From assembly GCA_019634415.1 (NCBI GenBank), contig JAHQVJ010000102.1:1-64000 (forward strand): 64,000 nucleotides of DNA, in the 5' to 3' direction. Each line of letters begins with the position of its first letter. Within the stretch, counting starts at the first letter, position 1. Below the pieces are notes generated by a model. It did not search any database. It was given only the letters and a program-made list of their open reading frames with translations, and was not told the origin of the DNA. The translations under genes and the position numbers were made by a program. Positions 1 to 8,292 of the stretch are shown here, piece by piece. This stretch comes from Myxococcales bacterium. GTDB taxonomy: Bacteria > Myxococcota_A > UBA796 > GCA-2862545.

Positions 1-3
1 CTG

Positions 4-36
4 ATCGCGACAATCAACCCCGTTGATTGTCGCGAT
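4..36. repeat. Palindromic hairpin repeat, copy 1
   Basis: A perfect inverted repeat: 14-nt arms ATCGCGACAATCAA and its complement around a 5-nt CCCCG spacer. An identical 33-nt copy lies at 144-176, so this is a dispersed or tandem unit rather than a chance palindrome. It sits beside the 3' end of the lipoprotein gene ending at 183. It could act as a terminator or be a REP-like mobile unit; the sequence does not decide. Confidence 0.8.
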
Positions 37-143
37 CGAGCGGAGCGCGCCTGATCCGGGGTTGCAGTGGGACTGGAACGAGCGAGCGTGCGAGCGAGTG
101 CAGGGAGTGCTGCAAGTCCAGGCGCGGAGCGGCAACCTGTAGC

Positions 144-176
144 ATCGCGACAATCAACCCCGTTGATTGTCGCGAT
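144..176. repeat. Palindromic hairpin repeat, copy 2
   Basis: Identical to the 33-nt palindrome at 4-36, with a start-to-start distance of 140 nt. It ends 6 nt before the stop codon of the minus-strand lipoprotein gene. The 107 nt between the copies carry no convincing gene. Confidence 0.8.
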
Positions 177-182
177 GAGCCG

Positions 183-1034
183 CTACGGCGCGTCCGTCGT
201 CAGATCGTCGGCCAGTCCGTCCAGGTTGTAGGTGAACACCGGCAGGGAGCGGACGAACGCGGGCCCCAGGCTGCCTGGTCCTGCCGGAGTGCCCTTCACC
301 GAGTCCGACACACTCTGGAACACCCAAGACTTCGGATCCTCGGCGTCGTAGACCAGCTCCGAGGTCGCCTCGTCGAAGACGAAGGTCTGCCCGATGTCCA
401 GAGGCCAGCCACGGAACTGGCCCCCCTCGTCGCGGAAGGCGAAGGACTGGGTGAACAGGGAGTCCAGCACCACGTCGTCGACCAGGGTCTGGGCGCCGAC
501 ACTGTCGTAGAGGGGCTCGTCGGTGCGCAGAGCGCGCCAGCCGTAGCCCATGCGCGCGCCCATCCAGGGCTGCAGGAGTCCAGCAGCCTCTGGGCCGTAC
601 AGCCCCTCGCTCACCACACCGGCGCAGTCGCTGTCGGCCACGTCGAGGTCCAGGGTGAACTCGTAGGCCTCCGTCAGCGGGAGTCCCTCCACTGTGGGGA
701 AGTGGTCGGCCACGTCGAGGGCGTCCATCGGCTCCAGGAAGGCGAAGGCCGTGCATGCCTGGTCGTCGTCGGCCGTGACGAGCCAGTCGTCGGTGCCGAA
801 CGTGAACACCAGGAACGAAGCGCGTGTGATTCCATCGCTGGGGATGAAGTCCGTCATCTGGCCAGTGGAGTCCACCGCTCCCCACAGCTGCAGATTGAAG
901 ACCGTGGGCACGATGCCGTCGTCGATCGGTGCCGTGTCGCCGGTGGGGATCGGCTCGATCGGATCCTCCATCGGATCGGCAAGGGTCGTGGCGTCTGGGC
1001 CGCCGCAGGCCATGAGCATCCCGAGTAGTGACAT
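183..1034 (-). CDS. Predicted lipoprotein of unknown function
   Basis: About 283 residues. The ATG at 1034 is preceded by GGAGGGATC, a strong ribosome binding site, which is why the longer upstream reading is rejected. The N-terminus has a short hydrophobic stretch ending in MACGG, a lipobox-like Cys, followed by an Asp/Pro/Thr-rich linker ending near GDTAPIDD. This is the usual layout of secreted lipoproteins in this window. The remainder is soluble with an Asp-rich character and no family I recognise. It is transcribed divergently from the amidase gene at 1317. Confidence 0.75.
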   Translation of the reverse strand: MSLLGMLMACGGPDATTLADPMEDPIEPIPTGDTAPIDDGIVPTVFNLQLWGAVDSTGQMTDFIPSDGITRASFLVFTFGTDDWLVTADDDQACTAFAFLEPMDALDVADHFPTVEGLPLTEAYEFTLDLDVADSDCAGVVSEGLYGPEAAGLLQPWMGARMGYGWRALRTDEPLYDSVGAQTLVDDVVLDSLFTQSFAFRDEGGQFRGWPLDIGQTFVFDEATSELVYDAEDPKSWVFQSVSDSVKGTPAGPGSLGPAFVRSLPVFTYNLDGLADDLTTDAP

Positions 1035-1316
1035 GATCCCTCCATCGAGATCAGGCGTAGCTGTGCTGCGCGTGCACTCGTCTTCCGACGTGGGACAGTT
1101 TGAGACGAACTCCGGGCGCGATAGACCTTGGTGTACCCAGCGGTGCCTAGGGGAAGCAGCCATGCCTGGTCTTCGTCGCTCACGGACCTCCGACACCGCC
1201 ACTGCGCCACCCGCCAACGGGGCCCCACATCAGCGCCTTCGGCGAGCAACGACTTCTTGGCAGCGCTGCTGTCGGGTCGGGAGCGCCTCGACGGGGAGGC
1301 CGAGCAGTACTTCGCC

Positions 1317-2123
1317 ATGGGGATCACCTTCCAGCAGGGCATGCGGGGTGAGCTGGTCGAGGACGTGCAGCGCGCCATCGGGGCCCATCCCGACGGCGTC
1401 TGGGGTCCAGGCACGCAGGAGGTCTACGAGGCGTGGCAGAAGCTTCATGGGCTCGGGGAGACCGGTGTGGTCGACCGGGCGGACTGGACCCGGGTGCAGC
1501 GGGAGCTCCGGACCATCCGGGATCTGAGCGGCGAGGAGGACTTCGCCGAGATGTGGGAGAAGCACCCCCACAACTACCTGGACGATCCGAGCCAGAACAC
1601 GTCGAGCGACGATCTGGTGGCCGACCTGGGCATGGCGGAGGGAAGCGTTCCGAACACCTGTGCGCTGCGTCTGAGCACCATGATGAACCGCCTGGGGGGC
1701 GGGATTGCGCTGTCCACCGGCAAGGCGCGGGAAGCCGGGCTGCACCGCATGCGCGAGGGCGGCCTGTACACGCCGCGCGTGGACGACCAGGAGACGCCTT
1801 CGAAGAAGGATCGTGTGATCCTGTCTGCGCGCGAGATGTGGACCTACTGGGAGAAGCATCGGGGGCCGCCGGACTTCGTGTGGCCCGAGCGCGGGCGGTT
1901 CAAGACCGCCGAGGAGGCAGCGACGGGCGCCCAAGAGGCCATGGAGCAGGCGAAGGGGCGGAAGGGGGTCGTCGCCTTCGACAAGATCTTCGGCTACTCC
2001 GGCACGGGCCACGTCGACCTGTTCGATGGGGTCGACCTGTCGGACACGACCGACTGGTACCCGTCGCAGCGCATCATGCTCTGGTACGTCGTCGACATCG
2101 CCGAGGACGTCGACACGCCGTAG
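1317..2123 (+). CDS. Tae4-like T6SS amidase effector with N-terminal peptidoglycan-binding domain
   Basis: Predicted to cleave peptide cross-links in peptidoglycan. Residues about 12-60 look like a PG_binding_1 repeat (DGVWGPGTQEVYEAW, then a second GETGVV turn). The C-terminal half carries the Tae4 hallmarks: catalytic Cys at about residue 115 in NTCALRLS, and His232 and Asp234 in GTGHVDLF. Family knowledge: Tae4 enzymes are DL-endopeptidases delivered by type VI secretion. No T6SS gene and no obvious Tai4 immunity gene is adjacent. The start is uncertain: ATG 1317 is used, but an in-frame TTG at 1257 would add 20 residues. Confidence 0.72.
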   Translation: MGITFQQGMRGELVEDVQRAIGAHPDGVWGPGTQEVYEAWQKLHGLGETGVVDRADWTRVQRELRTIRDLSGEEDFAEMWEKHPHNYLDDPSQNTSSDDLVADLGMAEGSVPNTCALRLSTMMNRLGGGIALSTGKAREAGLHRMREGGLYTPRVDDQETPSKKDRVILSAREMWTYWEKHRGPPDFVWPERGRFKTAEEAATGAQEAMEQAKGRKGVVAFDKIFGYSGTGHVDLFDGVDLSDTTDWYPSQRIMLWYVVDIAEDVDTP

Positions 2124-2153
2124 TGCAGGTATGCTGGACGACGGGGAGGGGGG

Positions 2154-3230
2154 ATGAACACGCTGGTATTGGGGTTCCTTGCAGTCGGTGCGATGGGGGG
2201 GCCATCCACCGACGAGCGAGCGACTGCTTGTCTGACGGGCTCGGTCGGGTCGTCCTACCAACGCGAACCAGGCTCGTGCTGGTCAGACGAGGTGGGCTGC
2301 GTCTACGAGAGTGCCACGTGCCACTATGACGCCTCTCGGTATGACTGTGAGCTCGCCCCTGCGTGTTGGGCGGGTGCGACGTGTGTTCCGTGCAACCTAG
2401 ACCATTGTGAAGTGTGTGGGCCCGATACGAGATGTGAGCTGTGCCTGCCGGGCTATCGACCAGGCGAGGATGGTGGGTGCGTTCCCGGGCAACCCGATCT
2501 GCCCCACTGCGTCGGAACCTCGTCGGAAGAGCTCATCGAGCTGAACGTACGGGTTCATCTCATGCGAGACCAAGCCTGGGTTCATGCGTCGGGCGCCGAG
2601 ATGACCACCGATCACATCTCGCCCGAGGCAGTGGCACGAGTGCTACTACCCGAGGTGAATCGAATCTGGGCCCCAGCGCGGATCCGCTGGCGCCTCGAGT
2701 CGGTTCGAGAAGAACAGGTGGTCCGCACGGCCACCTACGAGCGGGACAAGGCTCACGTACTGGCCACGGGCCGCAACTCCATGGGGCGCGCCGATCCGTC
2801 TCGACTCCCGGCGCTGCACCGCATGATGGACGAACGAACCCGAGCGACCCCCGAGGATGCCGGCGCGGGCATGAGTCTCTTCCACGTCTACCTGTTCCCC
2901 TTCATCGGCAACACGTCGCAGGGAAACGCCATGAGGGGATTCGACTTCAACACCGTCGTCGGAGTCTGGAGCAACAAGCACAAGCGACACAGGCCGATGC
3001 AGGCCTATTGCGCGCCACAACGGCGAAGCCTCACGGAGCCGTGGGACGCCTTCCAGGTGGGTTCGGTGGGGCAATCGGTGGCCCACGAGCTCGGCCACGT
3101 GTTGGGACTCCGTCACGATCGCTGTCAACCGGCAGGCGCCTGCCTGATGCAATCGAACGGATATCCCTTGAACGACGCCCAGATCTGCACGTCGAGAAGG
3201 GTCGCGGAGCAACGTAGGACGGCGAAGTAG
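2154..3230 (+). CDS. Secreted metzincin-type zinc metalloprotease
   Basis: 358 residues, ATG preceded by a G-rich ribosome site (ggggagggggg). A short hydrophobic N-terminus suggests export. Residues about 45-120 are rich in Cys pairs (CELAPAC, CVPCNLDHCEVCG, CELCLPGY), resembling an EGF or furin-like module. The catalytic part has HELGHVLGLRH at residues 311-321, the HExxHxxGxxH zinc signature, and a plausible Met-turn at Met332 (CLMQS). The last 106 nt overlap in antisense the end of the DUF4238 gene at 3125. The Met-turn falls within that overlap, which supports this reading frame as functional to its end. Confidence 0.8.
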   Translation: MNTLVLGFLAVGAMGGPSTDERATACLTGSVGSSYQREPGSCWSDEVGCVYESATCHYDASRYDCELAPACWAGATCVPCNLDHCEVCGPDTRCELCLPGYRPGEDGGCVPGQPDLPHCVGTSSEELIELNVRVHLMRDQAWVHASGAEMTTDHISPEAVARVLLPEVNRIWAPARIRWRLESVREEQVVRTATYERDKAHVLATGRNSMGRADPSRLPALHRMMDERTRATPEDAGAGMSLFHVYLFPFIGNTSQGNAMRGFDFNTVVGVWSNKHKRHRPMQAYCAPQRRSLTEPWDAFQVGSVGQSVAHELGHVLGLRHDRCQPAGACLMQSNGYPLNDAQICTSRRVAEQRRTAK

Positions 3231-4195
3231 CGATTTCCGCTGTGGAAGGCCCGGGCGGAGTGGATGGCCTCGAGCTCGGACTCGCCCACCGCCTCGCGGG
3301 CCTTGATCCCGAGGGACTCGAAGACGTACGGGTCGCGGACCGTGAGCGCCAGGCCGCCCGCTCCGCGCCCTGGTTCGCCAGCGCTGCCAGCTTGTCCTTG
3401 TCGGTCGCCCGCCACGTCATCTGGCGGCGCTCGGGTCACGGTCTCACGGCCGAAGTTGCCCCAGGTCAGCAACAGGCAAGCGCGCCGGTTGAGTGGGAAG
3501 GTGACTTCGACGCGGCGGTCGAGGATGCCGGTCCTGAAGCCGCCATGACCAGGAGAGTAGACGCTCACGGGGCGGTCGCCGGTGATGAACTCCATCCCAT
3601 CGTCCGGGACAAGGATGTGCATGTGCATGTTGGCCATGACCGCCGCCACCTCACCCCAGCTCCCCATCACAACGCCGAGGTCCGTGTTGTCCGCGACGTT
3701 GATCTCGAACAGGTCGTCCGAGTACTGAAGCGCTTCCACAAGCGAATCCGCATCCTCTTCGGAGACGTTCAACCTGTTGACCGCGTACTGGCGAACCTCC
3801 TCCGGGTGCCCTGCGGACACCGCGAGGAGGGTCTTCGTTACCTCGACGATGTGTGCGCGGACAATGTCCCTCATCGAGGGAACCCGAAGCATGTGCATGG
3901 CGACGAAGGCCATGAGTGCCTCGCGCTCACGCGGCGAAGGAAATCGAGGGTCAGCCGAGCACGCCCGGAGGTACCCGCTTGCGCGACTCTCGACGACACC
4001 GAACGCATCCTCCAAGGCACGGGGCCGTGCTGCATTCGGGAGGGTGTAGTAGTGCTGGACCCTGGCGGCGTCTTTCGGGGTGGTCGCGAACAAACGCCCC
4101 TTTCGGACGGCCCAAAGCCGCACTCGATGGCCAGCCCGAGCGGCGAATCCTCGAAGGTAGGCGCGGCTAAGGTAGTGGTGGTGATCATCGGCCAT
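3125..4195 (-). CDS. DUF4238 family protein, possibly with two compensating frameshifts
   Basis: The start MADDHHHYLSRAYLRGF is the typical DUF4238 N-terminus (multiple His then SRxYLRxF). Function of the family is unknown. The ATG at 4195 is chosen because that motif begins there; the Shine-Dalgarno is weak. Near 3362-3425 the main frame becomes Gly/Gln-rich and family-unlike, while the -1/+1 alternative frame reads DMTWRATDKDKLAALANQG, which looks like the normal helical continuation. This suggests a pair of nearby indels that cancel, real or from sequencing. The 3' end overlaps the metalloprotease gene by 106 nt, so the native stop may have been lost. Confidence 0.72.
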   Translation of the reverse strand: MADDHHHYLSRAYLRGFAARAGHRVRLWAVRKGRLFATTPKDAARVQHYYTLPNAARPRALEDAFGVVESRASGYLRACSADPRFPSPREREALMAFVAMHMLRVPSMRDIVRAHIVEVTKTLLAVSAGHPEEVRQYAVNRLNVSEEDADSLVEALQYSDDLFEINVADNTDLGVVMGSWGEVAAVMANMHMHILVPDDGMEFITGDRPVSVYSPGHGGFRTGILDRRVEVTFPLNRRACLLLTWGNFGRETVTRAPPDDVAGDRQGQAGSAGEPGRGAGGLALTVRDPYVFESLGIKAREAVGESELEAIHSARAFHSGNRYFAVLRCSATLLDVQIWASFKGYPFDCIRQAPAG

Positions 4196-4365
4196 CGAGA
4201 TCTCGCGCCAGGACCACTTCGCCCAGACTGGTGTAGGACAAGAGGCGGGTCCCCAGATGGACCCTCCCCGGCCAATGATGCGTAGCGCGCGCGCTGCTGG
4301 CGCGACGACCAAGATCTGTCCGTGGACCGACGGAGGTCGGGAGTCCCGCTCGTCGTGTGTGCGTC

Positions 4366-4423
4366 ACGTGTGCGGCCTCACACGTCCCAGGACCCACGAT
4401 CCTGCTGCGATCGAGGTCCTGGG
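4366..4423 (-). terminator. Double hairpin terminator of tmRNA
   Basis: Just past the tmRNA 3' end lie two inverted repeats. CCCAGGACC (4386-4394) pairs with GGTCCTGGG (4415-4423), and its loop contains a further CGATC/GATCG stem. ACGTGTG (4366-4372) pairs with CACACGT (4379-4385). There is no clear U-tract, so intrinsic termination strength is uncertain. Confidence 0.55.
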
Positions 4424-4433
4424 GAGTGAAGAG

Positions 4434-4828
4434 TGGAGGCGGCGGGAGTCGAACCCGCGTCCGCGGCCGCTCAGTCCAAGCATCTACGTGTGTAGCTCTG
4501 GATTAGCTCCCCCGGCCACCCCCAGAGCAAGGTGGCAGTCGGGTTCGGCGACGACTGTAGGGTTGTTTTCTCGTCCCCTAAGGGCGCATCGCGCTCCCCA
4601 TCAGGACCAGCCAGGTCAAGACGCGCCCAGATGATGTCCCTGGCAACGGTTCATCCGGACGCCAGAGGCCCGTAGGCCTGGAACGAATGCCGTTAGGCAG
4701 CCATCCGCGCTGGGTAGAAGTTGTTGTTATTGGCAACTACTTGGTTTGCACGATGATTTACGAGGTGACGCACATCCTCGACACGCAGCTCTTCCCTACC
4801 ACGACCCCGTCGAAACCGGTGCGCCCCC
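4434..4828 (-). ncRNA. ssrA: tmRNA (transfer-messenger RNA)
   Basis: Rescues stalled ribosomes. On the minus strand the 5' end starts GGGGGCGCACC and reaches CGGTTTCGACGGG. The 3' end reads GCGGGTTCGACTCCCGC followed by CGCCTCCA, so the T arm and the 7-bp acceptor stem (GGGGGCG with CGCCUCC, one G-U) both form. The CCA tail is not encoded: CTC follows the discriminator base. An internal tag frame with a stop lies at 4693-4734. Length about 395 nt is normal for a one-piece tmRNA. The downstream double hairpin is at 4366-4423. No strong promoter stands out upstream (4829-4965). Confidence 0.96.
4693..4734 (-). other. tmRNA proteolysis tag reading frame
   Basis: The resume codon GCC follows GTAGTT, as expected upstream of a tmRNA tag. 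The frame encodes ANNNNFYPARMAA and ends with TAA. The C-terminal Ala-Ala is the usual protease recognition end. The four Asn residues and the Phe-Tyr-Pro centre are a distinctive variant that may help place the organism. Confidence 0.93.
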
Positions 4829-4965
4829 CGAAGGAATGAACAGAACCAGCCCCAGCACTCGACAGGGTCATCGGTGCTGGCGACCACCTCCGAACTTGGC
4901 TCGTCCCGAGGGTCCCGTCAAGACCGATGGTCCTCGCCTCGTTATGACGCCGCCGAGGTGACAGG

Positions 4966-5598
4966 ATGGCCCGCTGGATCGTGGCACTGCTGACGTTGAC
5001 CGTGGTTGCGGCTCCCGCCGAAGGCAAGCGGCCCAAGAAGCAGCGCGAGGCCCCGCCGCCCGTGGAGGCGCCTGCGGAGCCCTCGCCCGACGACGCGGTG
5101 CCCGACGCCACCGCGACAGAGCGCATGAACAACGAGCGGCTGAACGCCTTCATCGTGAACCTCCTGGGGGAGGAGGCGGGCCCCGGCGCGCGCAAGGCGC
5201 CCAACCAGTGGGAGTTCGATCTCGAGGGCTACCGGGTGATGGTGATCACCGACGAGAACGCCGACCGCATGCGCATGATGGTCCCCATCACACCAGCCGC
5301 GGAGCTGCCGCCCGGCCTGGAGCGCCGCATGCTGCAGGCCAACTTCGATGCGGTGCTCGACGCCCGCTACGCCATCGCCCAGGGCGTGGTGTGGAGCGCC
5401 TTCATCCACCCCCTGTCGCCGCTGGACGACGATCAGCTGGTGAGCGGGCTCGCCCAGACGGTCACCGCGGCCGCCACCTTCGGTACCGCCTTCACGTCGG
5501 GTGCCTTCGTGTTCGGCGGAGGCGACACTCAGCAGATCCACGAGGACCTGTACCGCCGCATCCTGGAGCGCAGCCGCGTTCGAGATCAGGGTATCTGA
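4966..5598 (+). CDS. Exported YbjN / type III chaperone-like fold protein
   Basis: 210 residues. A signal peptide (MARWIVALLTLTVVAAPAEG) is followed by a basic then Pro/Glu-rich linker. The main domain, residues about 50-200, has the alternation seen in YbjN or CesT-like proteins: a conserved strand with YRVMVITDENADRM, a helix with ERRMLQANFDAVLDARYAI, and a C-terminal LVSGLAQTVTAAATFG helix. Function unknown. It is followed after 7 nt by a GST gene, so the two are probably cotranscribed. Fold assignment is inference from pattern. Confidence 0.65.
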   Translation: MARWIVALLTLTVVAAPAEGKRPKKQREAPPPVEAPAEPSPDDAVPDATATERMNNERLNAFIVNLLGEEAGPGARKAPNQWEFDLEGYRVMVITDENADRMRMMVPITPAAELPPGLERRMLQANFDAVLDARYAIAQGVVWSAFIHPLSPLDDDQLVSGLAQTVTAAATFGTAFTSGAFVFGGGDTQQIHEDLYRRILERSRVRDQGI

Positions 5599-5605
5599 GG
5601 CTGCC

Positions 5606-6220
5606 ATGAAGCTGTTCGGCTCCCCCACGTCGCCCTTCGTCCGCAAGGTCACGGTGCTGCTCCACGAGGTGGGGCTACAGGACCAGGTGGAGGTGGTGCA
5701 CACCAACCCCTTCGACGCCGATCCGGAGCTGGTGGCGGCCAACCCCGCGAGCCAGGTGCCCACGCTGATCACGCCGGCCTTCGAGCCGGAGCTGTCGCTG
5801 TTCGACTCTCGGGTGATCTGTGAGTTCCTCGACGGCAAGCACGAGCAGACCTGCTTCTTCCCACCGTCGGGGGCGGCTCGCTTCAAGGCGCTGCGCACCC
5901 AGTCCCTGGCGGACACCGTGATGGGGGCCACGGTCTCGCTGCGGTTGGAGCATCTGCGGCCGGAGGCCCAGCGCTCGCCCGAGCACATCGCCCGCTGGCT
6001 GCGCACCGTGCGCAACAGCCTCACCGTGCTGGCCCAGGAGCTGCCGGAGCTGCCTGCGGAGCCCACCATCGCCCACATCGCCCAAGGGTGCGCGCTGGCC
6101 TACCTGGATCTGCGCCTGTCGGCAGAGCCCTGGCGCAACAACCACGAGGGGCTGGCGCGCTGGTACGGAGTGTGGGCCAACCGCCCCTCCCGGCGCGCCA
6201 CGGCCTTCCCCGGCGCCTGA
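5606..6220 (+). CDS. Glutathione S-transferase family protein
   Basis: 204 residues. The N-terminal thioredoxin-like domain begins MKLFGSPTSPFVRKV, typical of bacterial GSTs, with Ser/Pro at the active-site turn. NPASQVPTLI contains the cis-Pro glutathione-binding loop and SLFDSRVICEFLD the downstream Ser-Arg motif. The C-terminal helical domain includes IAHIAQGCALAYLDLRL. The ATG at 5606 follows the YbjN-like gene by 7 nt. A role in detoxification or thiol chemistry is inferred; the substrate cannot be predicted. Confidence 0.88.
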   Translation: MKLFGSPTSPFVRKVTVLLHEVGLQDQVEVVHTNPFDADPELVAANPASQVPTLITPAFEPELSLFDSRVICEFLDGKHEQTCFFPPSGAARFKALRTQSLADTVMGATVSLRLEHLRPEAQRSPEHIARWLRTVRNSLTVLAQELPELPAEPTIAHIAQGCALAYLDLRLSAEPWRNNHEGLARWYGVWANRPSRRATAFPGA

Positions 6221-6221
6221 G

Positions 6222-6803
6222 TCAGGTGAGCAGGCGTCGCACGGCCTCCTCATAGACTTGGGCGGCGTCGAGGGATGCCAGGATGCCCACGGTGGACAGC
6301 TCCAGCGAGACGTGCCCGTGGCAGGTGGCGAACAGCGACCAGGTGAGGGCCTCGGGCGGCCCGGCGAGCTGCCCCTCGCCGACTGCCCGCGCCACGGCGT
6401 CGCCGAGCCGGGTCAGCGCTCGAAGTCCCTCCGCCAGCACCTCGGCACCGGGCTCCCAGTCAGCGACCCGCCCGAACATGAGCCGGTAGTGCTCGGGGTA
6501 GGCGAGGGCCACCCGACGATAGGCGTGGCACAGGGCCACGACCTCGGCCACGGCATCGCCACTGTCGGGCACCTCGGCCTGAGCGCCAGCCAGCTGGGCG
6601 AACCCCTCCGACACCAAGGAATCCAGGAGCCCGGACTTCCCGCCGAGGCGCGAGTACAGCGCCATCGTGGTGAGGCCGGCCTCCTTGGCGACTCGACGGT
6701 TGGTCACTGCCTCGAGACCGTGCTCCATCAGCAGGCGGCTGGCCACGGCGAGCAGGCGAGCACGGTCGTTGGCCACGGTCTCGGGATCTAGCCGTCGCGG
6801 CAC
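6222..6803 (-). CDS. TetR family transcriptional regulator
   Basis: About 193 residues. The N-terminal HTH reads LLMEHGLEAVTNRRVAKEAGLTTMALYSRLGGKSGLLDSLV, the classic TetR pattern. The C-terminal ligand domain resembles the TetR_C WHG-type group (AYPEHYRLMFG). AGGAGG lies just upstream of three consecutive GTG codons, so initiation at GTG 6803 (or 6806/6809) is preferred over an ATG at 6857 lying in the AT-rich promoter. It is divergent from the metallo-hydrolase gene at 6878, the likeliest target along with itself. Confidence 0.85.
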   Translation of the reverse strand: MPRRLDPETVANDRARLLAVASRLLMEHGLEAVTNRRVAKEAGLTTMALYSRLGGKSGLLDSLVSEGFAQLAGAQAEVPDSGDAVAEVVALCHAYRRVALAYPEHYRLMFGRVADWEPGAEVLAEGLRALTRLGDAVARAVGEGQLAGPPEALTWSLFATCHGHVSLELSTVGILASLDAAQVYEEAVRRLLT

Positions 6804-6836
6804 CACCACCTCCTGTGGACACTCTATCAATCCATA

Positions 6837-6853
6837 AATATATCGATGATATT
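6837..6853. promoter_or_regulatory. Candidate operator between TetR and metallo-hydrolase genes
   Basis: An AT-rich 17-nt imperfect palindrome: AATAT, 7-nt spacer, ATATT. It lies in the 74-nt divergent intergenic region, which is strikingly AT-rich for this genome. Position and symmetry fit a TetR operator overlapping divergent -10 regions. This is inference. Confidence 0.4.
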
Positions 6854-6877
6854 CCAACTGGATGGAAGGGAGTATCC

Positions 6878-7852
6878 ATGTCCTACGTCTCCAGGGGTGT
6901 CGCCGTCTGCGTTGCTGTGGCGCTGCTCGCGGCCGCCGCGTGGGTGCCCGTCGCGGCCCCTGCGGAGCTGCCCGATCTGCAGGGCACGCCCACCGTCGCC
7001 AGCGTGCGGGTGGGGCAGGTGCGCATCACGGCGCTGCGTACGGGGTGGGTGCGGGTCAAGCGGCCGCACCAGGAGTACCACGGCCCTGCGGCCCTGCAGT
7101 TCCCGGCCATCGTGCTCGCGCGTCGCTGGGGGCCGTGGATGCCCATCGTCAGCTACGTGGTGGAGCACCCCGAGCGCACCGTGCTGGTGGACACTGGCGC
7201 CTCGCCGCGCATCAACGCCGCCGACCACTTCGACTGCGACCCCGAGTCGCGCTGGTTCTATCGCCGCAACCTGGCGTTCCACACCAGCACCTTCGAAGGG
7301 CTCGCGGCCCGCCTCGCCGAGGCAGGCATCGACCCGGCCACCATCGACGACGTGCTGATCACGCACTTCCACGCAGATCACGTGGGTGGGCTGGACGTCG
7401 TGCCGCAGGCCAGGGTGTGGACGGGGCCGGGCCACGTTCCGAGCGCGATGGCCTCCCGCGGGGCTCCGGAGCACGTGGGGGCCTTCGTCTGCGACCTTCC
7501 CGCAGACCTCGCGCTTCGCGCGCTGACGTGGTCGCCGGACCCCAAGGGGGCGTTTCCCGGGGTGTCGGCGCTGACTTCGGACGGGCAGCTGGAAGCCCTG
7601 GACCTGAACGGCCACACGCCGGGTCACATCGGGCTGCGCGTGACGGTCGGCGGTACGCGCTGGGTGGTGGTGGGGGATGCCACCTTCGATCGGGATCAGA
7701 CCGAGCGCCTCGCGGTCACCGGCGCCTCTCAGGACCTGAAGGCCGCCAAGGAGATGCAGGCCCTCGTGCGGAACGTGTGGCGAGGAGGGGCCATCGTGTT
7801 GCCCTCCCACGACGCGACGGTCTTCGATCGCCTCGAGGCGAGCGTGGACTGA
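6878..7852 (+). CDS. Exported metallo-beta-lactamase fold hydrolase
   Basis: 324 residues, ATG preceded by GGAAGGGAG. An N-terminal hydrophobic segment (VAVCVAVALLAAAAWVPV) indicates export or a membrane anchor. The MBL motif THFHADHVGG supplies the HxHxDH zinc ligands, with later ligands in NGHTPGHIG, GDATFD and LPSHDA. The arrangement resembles AHL-lactonase or quorum-quenching type MBL proteins, but the substrate cannot be inferred. Divergent from the TetR gene, which probably controls it. Confidence 0.85.
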   Translation: MSYVSRGVAVCVAVALLAAAAWVPVAAPAELPDLQGTPTVASVRVGQVRITALRTGWVRVKRPHQEYHGPAALQFPAIVLARRWGPWMPIVSYVVEHPERTVLVDTGASPRINAADHFDCDPESRWFYRRNLAFHTSTFEGLAARLAEAGIDPATIDDVLITHFHADHVGGLDVVPQARVWTGPGHVPSAMASRGAPEHVGAFVCDLPADLALRALTWSPDPKGAFPGVSALTSDGQLEALDLNGHTPGHIGLRVTVGGTRWVVVGDATFDRDQTERLAVTGASQDLKAAKEMQALVRNVWRGGAIVLPSHDATVFDRLEASVD

Positions 7853-7855
7853 CGG

Positions 7856-8221
7856 TCAGTCCGCGAGCAGCGCATCGACGGCGTCGAGTACGGCGGAGTC
7901 GTCGTCGAAGCCAGTGCGCGTGTCGAGATCGTCCTCGATCACCACCAGGTACAGGCAGGCGATCTGCACCAGGCGCCGCAGCTCCTCGGACCGCCCGCGC
8001 GCGCGGTCGATGACCGCTCGACAGCGCTGGGCCAGGGTGCGCGCTGCCGCTGCGTCCACCTCGGGATGGTCGCGAGCGTAGGTGTCCACGAAGCCCGCGT
8101 AGGCGTCCACCTCGAGGAGCAGCTCCTCGGGGGTCTTCAGCGGCTCCTCCAGCAGACGCTGCAGCACCGGCAGCGCCTCCGCGGGCACCTGGTGACGAAT
8201 GCGCTCGAGGGCCGAGGACAT
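7856..8221 (-). CDS. Small helical hypothetical protein
   Basis: 121 residues, mostly alpha-helical and acidic, no signal peptide. The C-terminal part (LYLVVIEDDLDTRTGFDDDSAVLDAVDALL) resembles the end of YkvA/DUF1232-like proteins, where an acidic GFDDD motif precedes a last helix, but the membrane helices of that family are not evident. Convergent with the metallo-hydrolase gene (3-nt gap) and divergent from the sulfatase-fold gene. Function unknown. Confidence 0.6.
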   Translation of the reverse strand: MSSALERIRHQVPAEALPVLQRLLEEPLKTPEELLLEVDAYAGFVDTYARDHPEVDAAAARTLAQRCRAVIDRARGRSEELRRLVQIACLYLVVIEDDLDTRTGFDDDSAVLDAVDALLAD

Positions 8222-8292
8222 GGGCCCAATCTACCCCACGGTGGCGGGTGGGACGGTTTGGGGTGACAGTGGACCGTCTGCTGGGAGCCTCA

